A DNA stretch of 64,000 nucleotides from Tunturiibacter gelidiferens. GTDB taxonomy: Bacteria; Acidobacteriota; Terriglobia; Terriglobales; Acidobacteriaceae. The position numbers were made by a program, and so were the translations under genes. The notes under the pieces are model-generated. The model ran no database searches. It had not been told where the DNA came from and worked only from the letters and a program-made list of their open reading frames with translations. This document shows positions 52,499 through 61,920 of the stretch, in pieces. Where the stretch lies: the NCBI RefSeq assembly GCF_014201335.1, contig NZ_JACHEB010000005.1:186001-250000 (forward strand). The letters run 5' to 3'. How positions within the stretch are numbered: the stretch's first letter is position 1; every line of letters starts with the position of its first letter.

Positions 52499-53935
52499 AT
52501 GACCACCCTCACTGAAAAGACCCTCGAAGACCTGAAACAAAACTCCGCCCAGGGCGTTACTCACGCCGCCGGGGAGGCCATCCGTTCGAAGCACTACACC
52601 GAGTTCGGCCCCAGGCTCAAGACCGCCCTCCCCGGCCCCAAAGCGACCAAAATCGTCGCCGACGATGACCGCCTCATCTCCCCCAGCTACACACGCAGCT
52701 ACCCCATGGTGGCCAAATCCGGCCGCGGCGTCCGCGTCACTGACGTCGACGGCAACGAGTTCCTCGACTTTGCCGCCGGCATCGCCGTCAACTCCACTGG
52801 CCACTGTCATCCCGAAGTCGTAAAGGCCATCCAGGACCAGGCTGCCGAACTCATCCACATGTCCGGCACCGACTTCTACTACGAAAACATGACCATCTTG
52901 GCCGAGCGCCTCTCTGCCATCGCCCCCATGCCCGGCCCGCACAAGTTCTACTACGGCAACTCTGGCGCCGAGGCCGTCGAGTGCGCCATGAAACTCGCCC
53001 GTTACCACACCGGCCGTCAGAACATCATCAGCTTCTTCGGCGCCTTCCACGGCCGCACCATGGGCGCACTCTCGCTCACCGGCTCGAAGCCCCAGCAGAA
53101 GCGCCGCTTCGCTCCCCTCGTCCCCGGCGTCCACCACATCCGCTATCCCTATGCCTACCGCGGCTGTCCGGACGGCACGCCAGAAGAGCAGGAAGCCTTC
53201 GCCCTCGAATGCGCCCGCTACATCGAAGACCGCCTCTTCAAAACCATCCTCCCGCCCGAAGAAGTCGCAGCGATCATCCTCGAGCCCATCCAGGGCGAAG
53301 GCGGCTACGTCGTAGCCCCCACCAACTTCCTCCAGGAGATTCGCCGCATCTGCGACCGCCACGGCATCCTCCTCATCGCCGACGAAGTACAGTCCGGCGC
53401 CGCGAGAACAGGGAAGTGGTGGGCCATCGAGCACTCCGGCGTCCACCCCGACATCGTCTGCATCGCAAAGGGCATCGCCAGCGGAATGCCTCTCGGCATC
53501 TGCATGTCGAAAGCCGAGATCATGAGTTGGGTCCCGGGCTCACACGCCAGCACCTTCGGTGGCAACCCAATCTGCATCGCCGCCGCCCTCGCCACCCTGG
53601 ATATCCTCGAGCGCGAAGGCCTCCAAAACGCCGCCACCATTGGCGAAAAGATGCTCTCCCGCCTTCGTCCCTTGGTTGCCAAACACCCCACCGTTGGCGA
53701 CGTTCGCGGTCGCGGTCTCATGATCGGCATCGAACTCGTCAAAGATAAACAGTCCCGCACGCCGGTAGGCCCCATGCGCGACAAGGTCGTCGATCTCGCC
53801 TTCGAGCGCGGCCTCCTCATCCTCGGCTGCGGCGAAACCACGATCCGCCTCTGCCCGCCGCTCATCGTCAACGAGCACGAAGCCAACGTCGCACTCGACA
53901 TCCTCGAAGAGTGCATCACCCTCGCCGCAAAATAA
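52499..53935 (+). CDS. Class III PLP aminotransferase (acetylornithine / 4-aminobutyrate type)
   Basis: 478 aa. PLP-binding signature: YYGNSGAEAVECAMKLAR, FFGAFHGRTMGALSLTGSKP, LEPIQGEGGY, LLIADEVQSGAARTGK (D295) and CIAKGIASGMPLG (K324, Schiff base). The extra N-terminal 60 residues (GPRLKTALPGPKATKIVADD) are typical of the subgroup annotated as acetylornithine transaminase family or GabT-like. No arginine-synthesis or GABA genes are adjacent, so the substrate is open. AAAGGAGA before the ATG; a strong terminator follows. Confidence 0.9.
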   Translation: MTTLTEKTLEDLKQNSAQGVTHAAGEAIRSKHYTEFGPRLKTALPGPKATKIVADDDRLISPSYTRSYPMVAKSGRGVRVTDVDGNEFLDFAAGIAVNSTGHCHPEVVKAIQDQAAELIHMSGTDFYYENMTILAERLSAIAPMPGPHKFYYGNSGAEAVECAMKLARYHTGRQNIISFFGAFHGRTMGALSLTGSKPQQKRRFAPLVPGVHHIRYPYAYRGCPDGTPEEQEAFALECARYIEDRLFKTILPPEEVAAIILEPIQGEGGYVVAPTNFLQEIRRICDRHGILLIADEVQSGAARTGKWWAIEHSGVHPDIVCIAKGIASGMPLGICMSKAEIMSWVPGSHASTFGGNPICIAAALATLDILEREGLQNAATIGEKMLSRLRPLVAKHPTVGDVRGRGLMIGIELVKDKQSRTPVGPMRDKVVDLAFERGLLILGCGETTIRLCPPLIVNEHEANVALDILEECITLAAK

Positions 53936-53951
53936 ACAAACCCTGGAACAG

Positions 53952-53986
53952 AAAAGGCCTCGACGCTCAAAGTCGAGGCCTTTTTT
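53952..53986. terminator. Bidirectional terminator between convergent genes
   Basis: AAAAGGCCTCGAC and GTCGAGGCCTTTT form a 13-bp perfect stem with a 7-base loop and a T run to 53986. The lipoprotein gene on the other strand ends at 53987, so both genes share it. Confidence 0.93.
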
Positions 53987-56569
53987 CTATTGCAACAATC
54001 CAAACACTGCCACTCCAGTCTGCGTCCCCACATACACTTTGCCGTTCACGATCATCGGCGTAATAAACTTGTTTCCCGTGCCGAAGCTATCGCGTCCATT
54101 CGCCGCCTGCCCACTGTTGTAGAGCTCGCGCGCCAGATTCGTCGCATCAAAAGCATGTAGCACCCCGTTACTACCCGTGCTCGATTCCAGCGCCCACACA
54201 ATCCCGTTTTGTGTCCCGTTCGCCGAGATTCCCGGAGTCGTTCCAGGATAAGGAAACTTCATCGACGACTGGCTCGAATACGTCGTCAGCATTGCGTTGG
54301 TCAACGGAAACGCCTTCACCGAATCATTGACCGCGCCATAGTACAGAATGCCATTGAAGTAAGCGGGAGTGGAATAGACCAGGCCACCCAACTGCCCCCT
54401 AACTTCCTGATAGATGTTGTTGTCCTGCGGGTTGCTGGCTGGGTTGTACTTGCCCATATTGTCCCTATCGGCGAGATAGATATTCCGATCCTTGCCCGCA
54501 CCAACAATCAGATGATGCACAATCCCATCCGAGTCCGTCTGATCCGGCAGAAGCAACTCGCCGCCCGATCCCAAATCAAAATCCTCTGCTGATTCCGTCG
54601 TCGTGTCGTAGGTCTGAAAGTAATCTCCAACAGCCAGCTTGCCATTCGTCGACAGTTTCAACATCCCATTGCCGTAGTCCCCCTTGATCGGAAAACCTAG
54701 TGCGTCGAAGGTCGTATCGAAAGTGCCATTCGCATCGAGGAAATAGATATTCCCGCTGCTGTCCGCCCCCAATCCATCTCCACTCATCCAGATCGATCCT
54801 TCACTACCATTCGGTGTCACGTTCAACACCTGTGTCTGTTGTAGAGTCGTCTCGCTATAACCGATCACCCACCCTGTATAAAGTCCTTTATCGCAATGCG
54901 AAGTCCAGCCGGTATAGATCGTTCCATTCAAAAGCAGAAGTCCCGCCCGCTCGGCATACTGCGCCGGGTTGAACACGACGCTGCCATTCTGGCTGTTATC
55001 CCCGGTCCCCGGATAACTCGCTATTACTTCCGTCGGACTGCCGCTCATCTCCGCTCCCGTCGCGACATCGAGCGCGTGCAGGCGCTGGTGATAGTTCTTA
55101 CTCGCATCTTTCGTCATCCCGACCGTAAACAGAGCGCCGTTTGGCCCCAGCCCACGGTCAATCACCGGCGTCGAAGTAATCCCGATCTCTGGCGAAATCT
55201 GCCCACACCCGTGATCGTCGCTCGTCGTCTCTCCGCTTCCGATGATCGACGTCTTCCATATCTGCGCACCGCTATCTGCATCGAACGCATAGACGCTGTC
55301 ATGTTCGGTCACTACGTACAAAACGTTGTGATACTGGCCTCCGATCGGAACATTGGCAAGATAGAGTGGCTCGCCATCCACCTTGGAGTCCACCGTATAG
55401 AATCCAATCTTCCCGAACTGTGTCGACTTCACATTGTCAGGAGTCAGAATCGTCTCTTTCGCATTCAGGCCATCGCGCGCAACATCGTAGTGATAAGTCG
55501 TCACGTCGGGTGCATTGGTCATCGGAGCAGCCTGCACCGTCAACGCGAGCGATGCCGAATGAACCAGACTTCCGGCAGTTCCCGTGAAGTTCACCGTGGA
55601 TGAGCCCGCAGCCGTCAACGGCGGCACCGTCAGTGTCGTGCTCTGTGCCACTCCCGGAGTCAGCGTCAGCGTAGCCGGATTTGCCGTGACCCCACTCGGC
55701 AATCCCGTAATCGCCACCGACACCGTGCCGCTGAACGCGTTGACTCCGCTCACCGTTACACTCACCGACGCACTGGTCGTACCCGCCACAACATTCAGCG
55801 AAGCTGGCGAAAGCGTCAGCGTGTAATCCGGCTGCGGACCAGATACCATCAAAGCAACCGTAGCGGAATGGCTCAGCGTTCCCGACATTCCCGTAAGCGT
55901 CAACATGCTGCTGCCGGCAACCGCGTTCGCATTGGCACTAAGGCTCACGCTCTGCGGCGTCCCCGGAGTCAGCGTCTGCGTCGCAGGTTGTGCCGTCACA
56001 CCCGCAGGCAGCCCCGTAATCGCAACTGACACTGCCCCCGCAAACGAGTTTGTCGAAATGGCGTTCACGCTAATCGTCTGTCCCGCACCACCCGCCACCA
56101 CGGTGAGCGCACTCGGCGTAGCGGTCAGCGAAAAATCCCCCGCTGCCGCCGCTACAACAGTCTCAGACACCGCAATCGAGTGGCTCAGTGTTCCCGATGA
56201 CCCCGTGAGCGTCAAAGTGCCGCCACCTGCAACCGCGTTCGCCCCGGCACCAACACTTACACTCTGCGCCGCCCCCGGAGTCAGGTTCAGCGTAGCCGGC
56301 TGTACCGTCACGCCGGCAGGCCCCGTAATCGCTACCGACACCATCCCCGTAAAGTCATTCGATCCAACTGCACTCACGCTCAGCTGTTGTCCCGCACCAC
56401 CTGCCGTCAGCGTCAAGCTCGAAGGCGTCGCAGACAAAGTGAAATCCGCCGCAGGAGTGGCTCCAGGCCCATCGCCTGTCGCAACATGCGATCCGCTGCC
56501 GCACGACACCAGCCCCAGACAAAGCAGGGAACTCCAGCACCAGGCCAAAGCCTTCGAAGAAACACCCAT
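53987..56569 (-). CDS. Lipoprotein with three Ig-like repeats and a PQQ-type propeller
   Basis: 860 aa from the ATG at 56569. A lipoprotein signal ends LGLVSC, so the Cys is lipidated and the protein sits on the outer or inner membrane facing the periplasm or outside. Three related repeats of about 95-100 residues follow (each with DFTLSATPSSLTLTAGG-like start, VSVAITGLPAGVTA, LTLTPG and a closing TLTGxSGTLSHS). They are of the Ig-like/BACON kind common in Acidobacteriota and Bacteroidota secreted proteins. The C-terminal half has beta-propeller blades with VYAFDADSGAQIWKT and LYYGAVNDSVKAF. Substrate or partner unknown. Confidence 0.8.
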   Translation of the reverse strand: MGVSSKALAWCWSSLLCLGLVSCGSGSHVATGDGPGATPAADFTLSATPSSLTLTAGGAGQQLSVSAVGSNDFTGMVSVAITGPAGVTVQPATLNLTPGAAQSVSVGAGANAVAGGGTLTLTGSSGTLSHSIAVSETVVAAAAGDFSLTATPSALTVVAGGAGQTISVNAISTNSFAGAVSVAITGLPAGVTAQPATQTLTPGTPQSVSLSANANAVAGSSMLTLTGMSGTLSHSATVALMVSGPQPDYTLTLSPASLNVVAGTTSASVSVTVSGVNAFSGTVSVAITGLPSGVTANPATLTLTPGVAQSTTLTVPPLTAAGSSTVNFTGTAGSLVHSASLALTVQAAPMTNAPDVTTYHYDVARDGLNAKETILTPDNVKSTQFGKIGFYTVDSKVDGEPLYLANVPIGGQYHNVLYVVTEHDSVYAFDADSGAQIWKTSIIGSGETTSDDHGCGQISPEIGITSTPVIDRGLGPNGALFTVGMTKDASKNYHQRLHALDVATGAEMSGSPTEVIASYPGTGDNSQNGSVVFNPAQYAERAGLLLLNGTIYTGWTSHCDKGLYTGWVIGYSETTLQQTQVLNVTPNGSEGSIWMSGDGLGADSSGNIYFLDANGTFDTTFDALGFPIKGDYGNGMLKLSTNGKLAVGDYFQTYDTTTESAEDFDLGSGGELLLPDQTDSDGIVHHLIVGAGKDRNIYLADRDNMGKYNPASNPQDNNIYQEVRGQLGGLVYSTPAYFNGILYYGAVNDSVKAFPLTNAMLTTYSSQSSMKFPYPGTTPGISANGTQNGIVWALESSTGSNGVLHAFDATNLARELYNSGQAANGRDSFGTGNKFITPMIVNGKVYVGTQTGVAVFGLLQ

Positions 56570-56747
56570 GTAGCGACTCCGGTCGTCCGAAAAGCGCACA
56601 TGCCACTTGCCCGCATCTGCTTTCCCATCCAACTTACGTTAAACGAGCGCGGTTTCGCTACGGATTGCATCAACTAATTCCAATCATTTTCAGACCCGCA
56701 CTCCCCGCCGCGTTGTGCAGCAGCGGAGGAACGCGGAGTCTAGTACT

Positions 56748-57560
56748 TTACGCCCCCACCCCATACCGCTTCGCCGCCCGCTTATGCGAAAGATTCGGCC
56801 CCAGCGCCACGCGAGCCGCATTGAACTTCTCCCAATCCCCGACATCAGGCAGCGCCGGAATCGTAACCAGCTCGCGGCTATCGAACCCAGCCAGCGAAGC
56901 GTCCACCATCTCCTCCGAGCTCATCACAATCTGTTCCGGCAGATTCTGATGTCCGCCAATCCCCGCGCGGTCCCAGAACTCCGAAGCCGTCGCACCCGGC
57001 AGCACCGCCTGCACCTGAATCCCCTTGTCACCAACTTCCTTATGCAGCGACTGCGTAAGATTCAGCACATACGCCTTCGTGCCGCTGTACACCCCATTCA
57101 GCATCTCAGGAGCCACCGCGACGATCGACGAGATATTGATGATCGCGCCCTTACCTCTCGCGAGAAATCCCGGCAGCACAGCATATGTCAGCCGCGTTAG
57201 CGCCGTCACATTCAACTCAATCATGTTCTCGAGCTCATCGATCTTCGAGTCCACCAGCGAAGTCGTTCCGCCGAAGCCTGCATTATTCACCAGCGTCGTA
57301 ATCGATTTATCTGATCGCAGCCGCTCCTCGACCTTGCGCAGATCGGTCTTATTCGTAAGATCCGCAGCCAGCACATCGACCGCACGCCCAGTCGCCGAAC
57401 TCAGCGAAGCCGCAAGCTCCTTCAATTTATCGCCGTTGCGAGCCACCAGGATCAGGTCATAGCCGCGCCGCGCCAGACGATCCGCATAAACCGCACCGAT
57501 CCCTGTCGATGCGCCAGTTACAAGAGCAGTTCCTTTGAGTGAAGCACCTGAAGTAGTCAT
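56748..57560 (-). CDS. SDR-family oxidoreductase (YqjQ/DltE-like)
   Basis: 270 aa from the ATG at 57560, GGAG 7 nt upstream. TGASTGIG (14-21 region), NNAGFGG, the active Ser in NISSIVA and YSGTKAYV for the Tyr and Lys. The C-terminal part is the classical type with a longer end (LPGFLARGKGAIINISS, ALGPNLSHKRAAKRYG). Substrate unknown. An upstream reading to 57692 would cross a promoter region and is rejected. A TetR-type box lies 57 bp upstream, resembling that of the TetR gene at 61010, so regulation by that protein is likely. Confidence 0.88.
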   Translation of the reverse strand: MTTSGASLKGTALVTGASTGIGAVYADRLARRGYDLILVARNGDKLKELAASLSSATGRAVDVLAADLTNKTDLRKVEERLRSDKSITTLVNNAGFGGTTSLVDSKIDELENMIELNVTALTRLTYAVLPGFLARGKGAIINISSIVAVAPEMLNGVYSGTKAYVLNLTQSLHKEVGDKGIQVQAVLPGATASEFWDRAGIGGHQNLPEQIVMSSEEMVDASLAGFDSRELVTIPALPDVGDWEKFNAARVALGPNLSHKRAAKRYGVGA

Positions 57561-57616
57561 AAATTTTCTCCGTACCGCGAATTTTGCGAACCAAAAATTT
57601 GATCCAATTCTTAGAG

Positions 57617-57631
57617 TAGACCGGTTGGTTA
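57617..57631. promoter_or_regulatory. TetR-type operator upstream of the SDR gene
   Basis: TAGACCGGTTGGTTA, an imperfect palindrome, matches 12 of 15 bases of TAGACTGGTCGTCTA at 61611-61625 in the promoter of the TetR gene. It is in the SDR promoter region, so the TetR protein may control both. Confidence 0.5.
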
Positions 57632-57688
57632 GTGGATTCAAAAAAATAACCCTGAAAATACGAATTGATCTCGCCTCAAAACGCGCTT

Positions 57689-59515
57689 TCAAAAAAGCGT
57701 CGAAGTCGCCGGTCCCTGGTAGTCAACCTTGATATAAATTCGAGCCGCTGCAGCCGCTGCCCCCGAGAGCTTCGCCTGCACGATGTGTCTGCCTTCCGCC
57801 GCGACCATAAAACTAGCGGCCAATGGAACGTTCGCTGTACAGGATCCGCTCTGTCGAAGCACCGGAGTAGCTCCGGCCAGCACCACCTGCAGATCGACCT
57901 GCTGCGGTGCGTCCGCATAGACGCTGAGGTTGACCCGTGTCCCCGCCGCCGGCCATATCCCACCGCCCGACCGGTAGGTACCAGGAATAACCTTTCCGCC
58001 GTACCCCAGGCTCGCGGCATCGCTATCTCCCAGATCGTCGTCCATCTCAAACTGCTGCACCGTGCGCCGCGAAGCAGGGGAGAACCCACCAGTCACACCT
58101 GCCGGGCCCCATATCGAATAAGAGAGAGGAGGCACAGCGATCTGCACCCACGCATCTTGGTTCGTCCAGATGTCGTCCGGTCGTGAGCCGCTGTAGTCGT
58201 GCAGCTGCGTGCCAGGCGCAAACGCCGTAGAGATCCATGCATCATGCCACGCGCTCCCGTCATTGTTGATCGCCACGATCGCACGCGCCCCTCGCTCCAG
58301 GATGAGTAGCTGCTGCGATTGTTGGTAACGCACAAAGTAGTCGCCGCTCTTGAACGAAAGTTTTTGGTGGCACCACACCAGGTTTTCAACCCACGGCCGC
58401 GACGGAATCGCATCAGCCGTCGTGCCGTTCACCCACGGCGCGACATTGCGAAACAGATCCGCATAAAAAAACTGCGGACTTCCGTCGACGGTTATTGCAA
58501 CCGCGTACGCCAGTTGCGTGCGCGGATTGTCCGCTTCCATCCAACTCCCCACCTGGCCATCGTAGTTGTCGTGATTGTTCACGAACGGCACGGTCTTGAA
58601 GCGGTTCAGCTGCTGCTGGCTCGGCAGACTGCCCACATCGGAGTACCCATTCTGCGCCACCATATCTGCCAACGCGAAGCGAAGTGGATAGTCGAAGGTT
58701 CCCGAGCGGTTCAACGTTGCCCCGGCCCACGCATCCACATCGGAAGCAGCTCCAGTCACATACTCGCCCACACAAAAATATTCCAAACCACTCCCCATGG
58801 CGTTGTACAGCAGATCCTCAACCACCTCCGGCGGAAAGCCTTTCACATCGTCGAATCGAAAACCATCAACACCCGTCTGCTTGACGAACCATGTAAGCCA
58901 CGCGCGCGCATTGGCGCGAGCAGCGCAGTTCTGATCGCCTGCGCCGGAGTCCGTGCATCGTCCCTGATAACAGAAATCGGGTCCGCCATTGCTGGCCACC
59001 CAATCTCCTGTCCCATTCCAGTGCTGCGGATTCGCATGGAAGTCCAGCCAGTTGCGCGGCCACCGTCCCGCTCCCGCGAATCCCTTGGGTTGCATCAACG
59101 TATAAGCCTCCGACGCGGTGCTCTCAAACGGCGAAGAGGGATCAAGGTCACCGCTGGCACAATGGTCCAGCACAATATCCGGATAAACTTCAAGACCGTT
59201 CGCGTGCGCCACTGCGACCAGCCGCAGAAAAGAATCCTGATCGCCAAACCGCGTATAAACAGAACGAATCTGATTCTTCAGTCCCAGATCGTAGTAGTCG
59301 AACGGTGTGTAGCCCATGTTGTTCGAAGCGGGACTCGTGTTGTCGCTCGGTCTGTCTTTACACGGCGGAGGTGTCCATATTCCATCGAATCCCATAGCGG
59401 CGATACGCGGCGCAAGCTTCGCGACAAACGTGTACCAATCATGCGGATAGTTGGTGTTCCAACAGTTCCACCAGAACACCTCCAGCACAGCTTTGCCATT
59501 CCAGGGATTGCTCAT
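57689..59515 (-). CDS. GH13 alpha-amylase without signal peptide
   Basis: 608 aa; a (beta/alpha)8 glycoside hydrolase with the four GH13 regions: YPDIVLDH (D113, H118), DGFRFDDVK (R220, nucleophile D222), FCVGEY (acid/base E251) and FVNNHD (H315, D316). After the barrel comes a beta domain (LSYSIWGPAG) and a C-terminal beta-sandwich of about 100 residues (RVNLSVYADAPQQVDLQVVLAG). There is no signal peptide or Tat motif, so it seems cytoplasmic and might act on storage glucan; export by another route is not excluded. GGAG is 8 nt before the ATG. Confidence 0.9.
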   Translation of the reverse strand: MSNPWNGKAVLEVFWWNCWNTNYPHDWYTFVAKLAPRIAAMGFDGIWTPPPCKDRPSDNTSPASNNMGYTPFDYYDLGLKNQIRSVYTRFGDQDSFLRLVAVAHANGLEVYPDIVLDHCASGDLDPSSPFESTASEAYTLMQPKGFAGAGRWPRNWLDFHANPQHWNGTGDWVASNGGPDFCYQGRCTDSGAGDQNCAARANARAWLTWFVKQTGVDGFRFDDVKGFPPEVVEDLLYNAMGSGLEYFCVGEYVTGAASDVDAWAGATLNRSGTFDYPLRFALADMVAQNGYSDVGSLPSQQQLNRFKTVPFVNNHDNYDGQVGSWMEADNPRTQLAYAVAITVDGSPQFFYADLFRNVAPWVNGTTADAIPSRPWVENLVWCHQKLSFKSGDYFVRYQQSQQLLILERGARAIVAINNDGSAWHDAWISTAFAPGTQLHDYSGSRPDDIWTNQDAWVQIAVPPLSYSIWGPAGVTGGFSPASRRTVQQFEMDDDLGDSDAASLGYGGKVIPGTYRSGGGIWPAAGTRVNLSVYADAPQQVDLQVVLAGATPVLRQSGSCTANVPLAASFMVAAEGRHIVQAKLSGAAAAAARIYIKVDYQGPATSTLF

Positions 59516-59835
59516 TAGGTTTTCTCCGAGAAAGTAGGGAACTCAACCGAAGTGGGCGCTCGGCCAATGGCAGAGAATATTACGATTTAAGTTTGTGCGT
59601 ATCGAGTCTGTGGCCCTTGGCGGTCCTAGTGGCCTCTGTTCGTGATTGGCCCCAGGAAGGGTTTTAGTATGCGGTTCGCCAAGAAAAACGACAAGAAAAA
59701 TCGAAGAGCCCAAACCGATTCGATACTCGCGTGCAAACTTTGTCTAATGAGGCTGCGAGTTGGTGGTGGTCAGTTTGAATTCACATGTTGGATCAGCGCA
59801 CCCTGGCCGCACCGCTCGTCACAACAGACGCCTGA
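59516..59835. other. Gap between amylase and VWFA-related genes
   Basis: 320 bp upstream of the amylase gene and downstream of the VWFA-related gene, both on the minus strand. I see no gene, no clear terminator and no repeat. It presumably holds the amylase promoter. Confidence 0.5.
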
Positions 59836-60894
59836 TTATCTCTGAATCGATGGCTCAGAGGCCCAATAGTTGCTCCGTGCCGACACCAGCAGCTCCGGAT
59901 GATGAATCAACTGCACCTTGATCGTATGCAACCCCGGCACCGAAGACGTTGGCGCAAAACTCAACACATAGCTGTTGTGAAGATGATTCGTCAAAACACC
60001 AAGATCCTGCGTCAGCTCTTGCGCATTATCAAAGCCACTCCACTCGCCACCAGATAATGTCGCAACTTCTGCCGACGTGTTCTTGCTCATCGCACCGAGA
60101 ATCAAACGCAGAGGCTCGCTCAGGTTGAAGTAGGCTTTCAACTCGGCGGGGCTTCCCGAATCTCCGCCTTTTGGGTAAGTTCCAACTGTAGGCGGCGTTA
60201 CATTTCCAACTGTAATCGGTGGATTTGACGGCCCCGGATTCTTGAACGCCTCCCGCGCCGCAGTCTTCTCTGCCGAAAACGTTACGCTATAAATCGCAGT
60301 GTTGGTCTCACCCACCTCCCGCACGACCTCCTTCAGCGGAGTTTTGCTCCCCACATCATGCTCCTGGCTCAGCAACAAAATCGCACGACGATTACCCGCA
60401 GGCCGTTTCTGAAGCAGATCTAATCCGTACGCCAGACTGTCGAAGATCGCGGCTCCTTGATCTCCAGTATCAGGATGATCGATCGCATAACCCCATTCCG
60501 CAACGTTCGTCGTAAAAGGAGAAGCCGCCTCCGGCTGGCTGTCGAAGTTCACAATCGACACCTCGTTCGGAGCCTCGCCCAGCAACTCCGCAATCATTGT
60601 GTCGAGATGCGCATAACTCGGGAACTGCCCCCGCGCATCTCCACCCGTCTGCATCAGCACTACCAGCGACAGCGGCCGCTTCGCCTCCTCCTCGAGCGTC
60701 ACCTTCTGCGGAACCCCATTGTCCGTCAGGACAAAATCCTCCGCCCGAAGCGAGTACACAAGATCTTTATCCGAAGTCTGCACCAACGTCGGCACAACCA
60801 CGAGCGTCGTCGTCGTATGCAGCGTCGTCTGCGCAAACGCAACGCAACTCCAGATACCAACAACAGCAGCGAATTTACGGAGCTTCAACTTCAT
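59836..60894 (-). CDS. Secreted VWFA-related protein (acidobacterial type)
   Basis: 352 aa with a signal peptide ending CVAFAQ. It belongs to the VWFA-related family common in Acidobacteriota: an N-terminal strand region (TTTLVVVPTLVQTSDKDLVYSLRAEDFVLTDNG) and a von Willebrand A-like domain (PLSLVVLMQTGGDA, IFDSLAYGLDLLQ, RRAILLLSQEHDVGS). The metal-site motif DxSxS is MQTGG here, so MIDAS metal binding is probably lost. It ends with a beta domain YVLSFAPTSSVPGLHTIKVQL. Function unknown; adhesion or envelope roles are guesses. Confidence 0.85.
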   Translation of the reverse strand: MKLKLRKFAAVVGIWSCVAFAQTTLHTTTTLVVVPTLVQTSDKDLVYSLRAEDFVLTDNGVPQKVTLEEEAKRPLSLVVLMQTGGDARGQFPSYAHLDTMIAELLGEAPNEVSIVNFDSQPEAASPFTTNVAEWGYAIDHPDTGDQGAAIFDSLAYGLDLLQKRPAGNRRAILLLSQEHDVGSKTPLKEVVREVGETNTAIYSVTFSAEKTAAREAFKNPGPSNPPITVGNVTPPTVGTYPKGGDSGSPAELKAYFNLSEPLRLILGAMSKNTSAEVATLSGGEWSGFDNAQELTQDLGVLTNHLHNSYVLSFAPTSSVPGLHTIKVQLIHHPELLVSARSNYWASEPSIQR

Positions 60895-61009
60895 CGTGTC
60901 TTAGTTAGACGAGTCAGCGGCCCATTGGAACGGGAAGGTAACGAACAATAAACATCGAGCCACTCAGTGAGCCTGTTGTAAAAATCTGAGGAAGGTCCAT
61001 CCGCCAGCT

Positions 61010-61597
61010 CTATTTTTTCAGCAGCACATCAAACGCAAAATGAAGGAAGTTCTCAAGCGGCCTGTCGCTCTTCTCCGCCTTCATTCGCACCAGTGCTCCT
61101 TCATAGCTATTCAGCAGAAACTCAGCCAGAGCATCCGGCCGCGCGGACTTCGCCAGATCCCCTTGCTGTACCGCCTCGCGCAACACATCCGCGATACTCT
61201 TCTGCCAGCCTTCGTAGACGCCCTGCAGTTCAGATCTCAACCTCGGGCTGTGGTCCGCCACCTCCAGGCTTAGGCTGCCCACCAGACACCCGCTGATCTC
61301 CCCGCGCTGCCCATAGACCGAGATCAACTCCTCGAAGTATCGCCGCAGTCGCTTCAGTGGAGCCACCTTGCGATCCCCAAACACCCGCGCCGACCGCTCC
61401 ATCTCACCACCGGCATACAGCCGAAAGACTTCCACCGCAAACTCTTCCTTGCTCGGAAAGTAGTGGTAGAACGAACCCTTGGGCACATTCGCAAGATCAA
61501 GCACCTCCTTCACCCCGGTAGCGGTATACCCGGTCGACCGAAGCCGCTCCAGACCAATCTCCAGCAGATGATCGCGAGTTGAAGGACCAGTGCTCAT
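61010..61597 (-). CDS. TetR-family transcriptional regulator
   Basis: 195 aa from the ATG at 61597. The HTH is in residues about 10-50 (TRDHLLEIGLERLRSTGYTATGVKEVLDLANVPKGSFYHYFPSKEEF). The C-terminal ligand domain, with CLVGSLSLEVADHSPRLR, is of the YxaF/LmrA or TetR_C type. The promoter and operator directly upstream show autoregulation. A similar operator at 57617 upstream of the SDR gene suggests that gene as a second target. The ligand is unknown. Confidence 0.93.
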   Translation of the reverse strand: MSTGPSTRDHLLEIGLERLRSTGYTATGVKEVLDLANVPKGSFYHYFPSKEEFAVEVFRLYAGGEMERSARVFGDRKVAPLKRLRRYFEELISVYGQRGEISGCLVGSLSLEVADHSPRLRSELQGVYEGWQKSIADVLREAVQQGDLAKSARPDALAEFLLNSYEGALVRMKAEKSDRPLENFLHFAFDVLLKK

Positions 61598-61606
61598 AAC
61601 CAATTT

Positions 61607-61635
61607 ATAATAGACTGGTCGTCTAGCGTTGTCAA
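61607..61635 (-). promoter_or_regulatory. Promoter and operator of the TetR gene
   Basis: On the minus strand TTGACA (61635-61630), 17 bp, TATTAT (61612-61607). The palindrome TAGAC-TGGTC-GTCTA (61611-61625) fills the spacer and touches the -10 box, a position that would block RNA polymerase. The ATG begins 10 bp beyond the -10 box, so the leader is very short or absent. Confidence 0.75.
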
Positions 61636-61772
61636 AGCTTCGAATCATAGGCTGTCCGTCCGATCATGCGAAAACCTGTCAAGCCCTCAACTGATCAAAA
61701 ACCGCGCCAGACGGGCAGATTCGCGTGGCGTATTTACCCTATTCCGTCCGATACAATAGATACAGAACAACT

Positions 61773-61797
61773 AGCCTCGACGGATGCCGTCGGGGCT
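61773..61797 (+). other. Stable hairpin between the TetR and exported-protein genes
   Basis: AGCCTCGACGG and CCGTCGGGGCT pair over 11 bp (one T-G) around a 3-base ATG loop, followed by TTGTCG. TACAAT at 61752-61757 could be a -10 box just upstream. It could end a short RNA, or be an attenuator for the downstream gene; the T run is too weak to call a terminator with confidence. Confidence 0.4.
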
Positions 61798-61920
61798 TTG
61801 TCGTCTTCGCACCCGTAACCCTATGATTCTAAGTATTTTGTGCGTAACCCCTTTCGATGGAATATTTTGCAGGCACTACTATCTCGCAAGCCAAACAAAA
61901 TAATAGACTTCGGCGCAAAA

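Noticed and set aside
54896..55603. 235-codon plus-strand frame opposite the lipoprotein gene
   Set aside because: Arg-rich shadow of the propeller region; the true frame shows repeated strands.
54600..56569. DNA-level tandem repeat in the lipoprotein gene
   Set aside because: The three Ig-like units are related at protein level only; base identity is too low to treat as a recent DNA repeat.
59642..59845. 67-codon plus-strand frame before the VWFA-related gene end
   Set aside because: No ribosome site, overlaps the end of the VWFA-related gene, and the sequence looks random.
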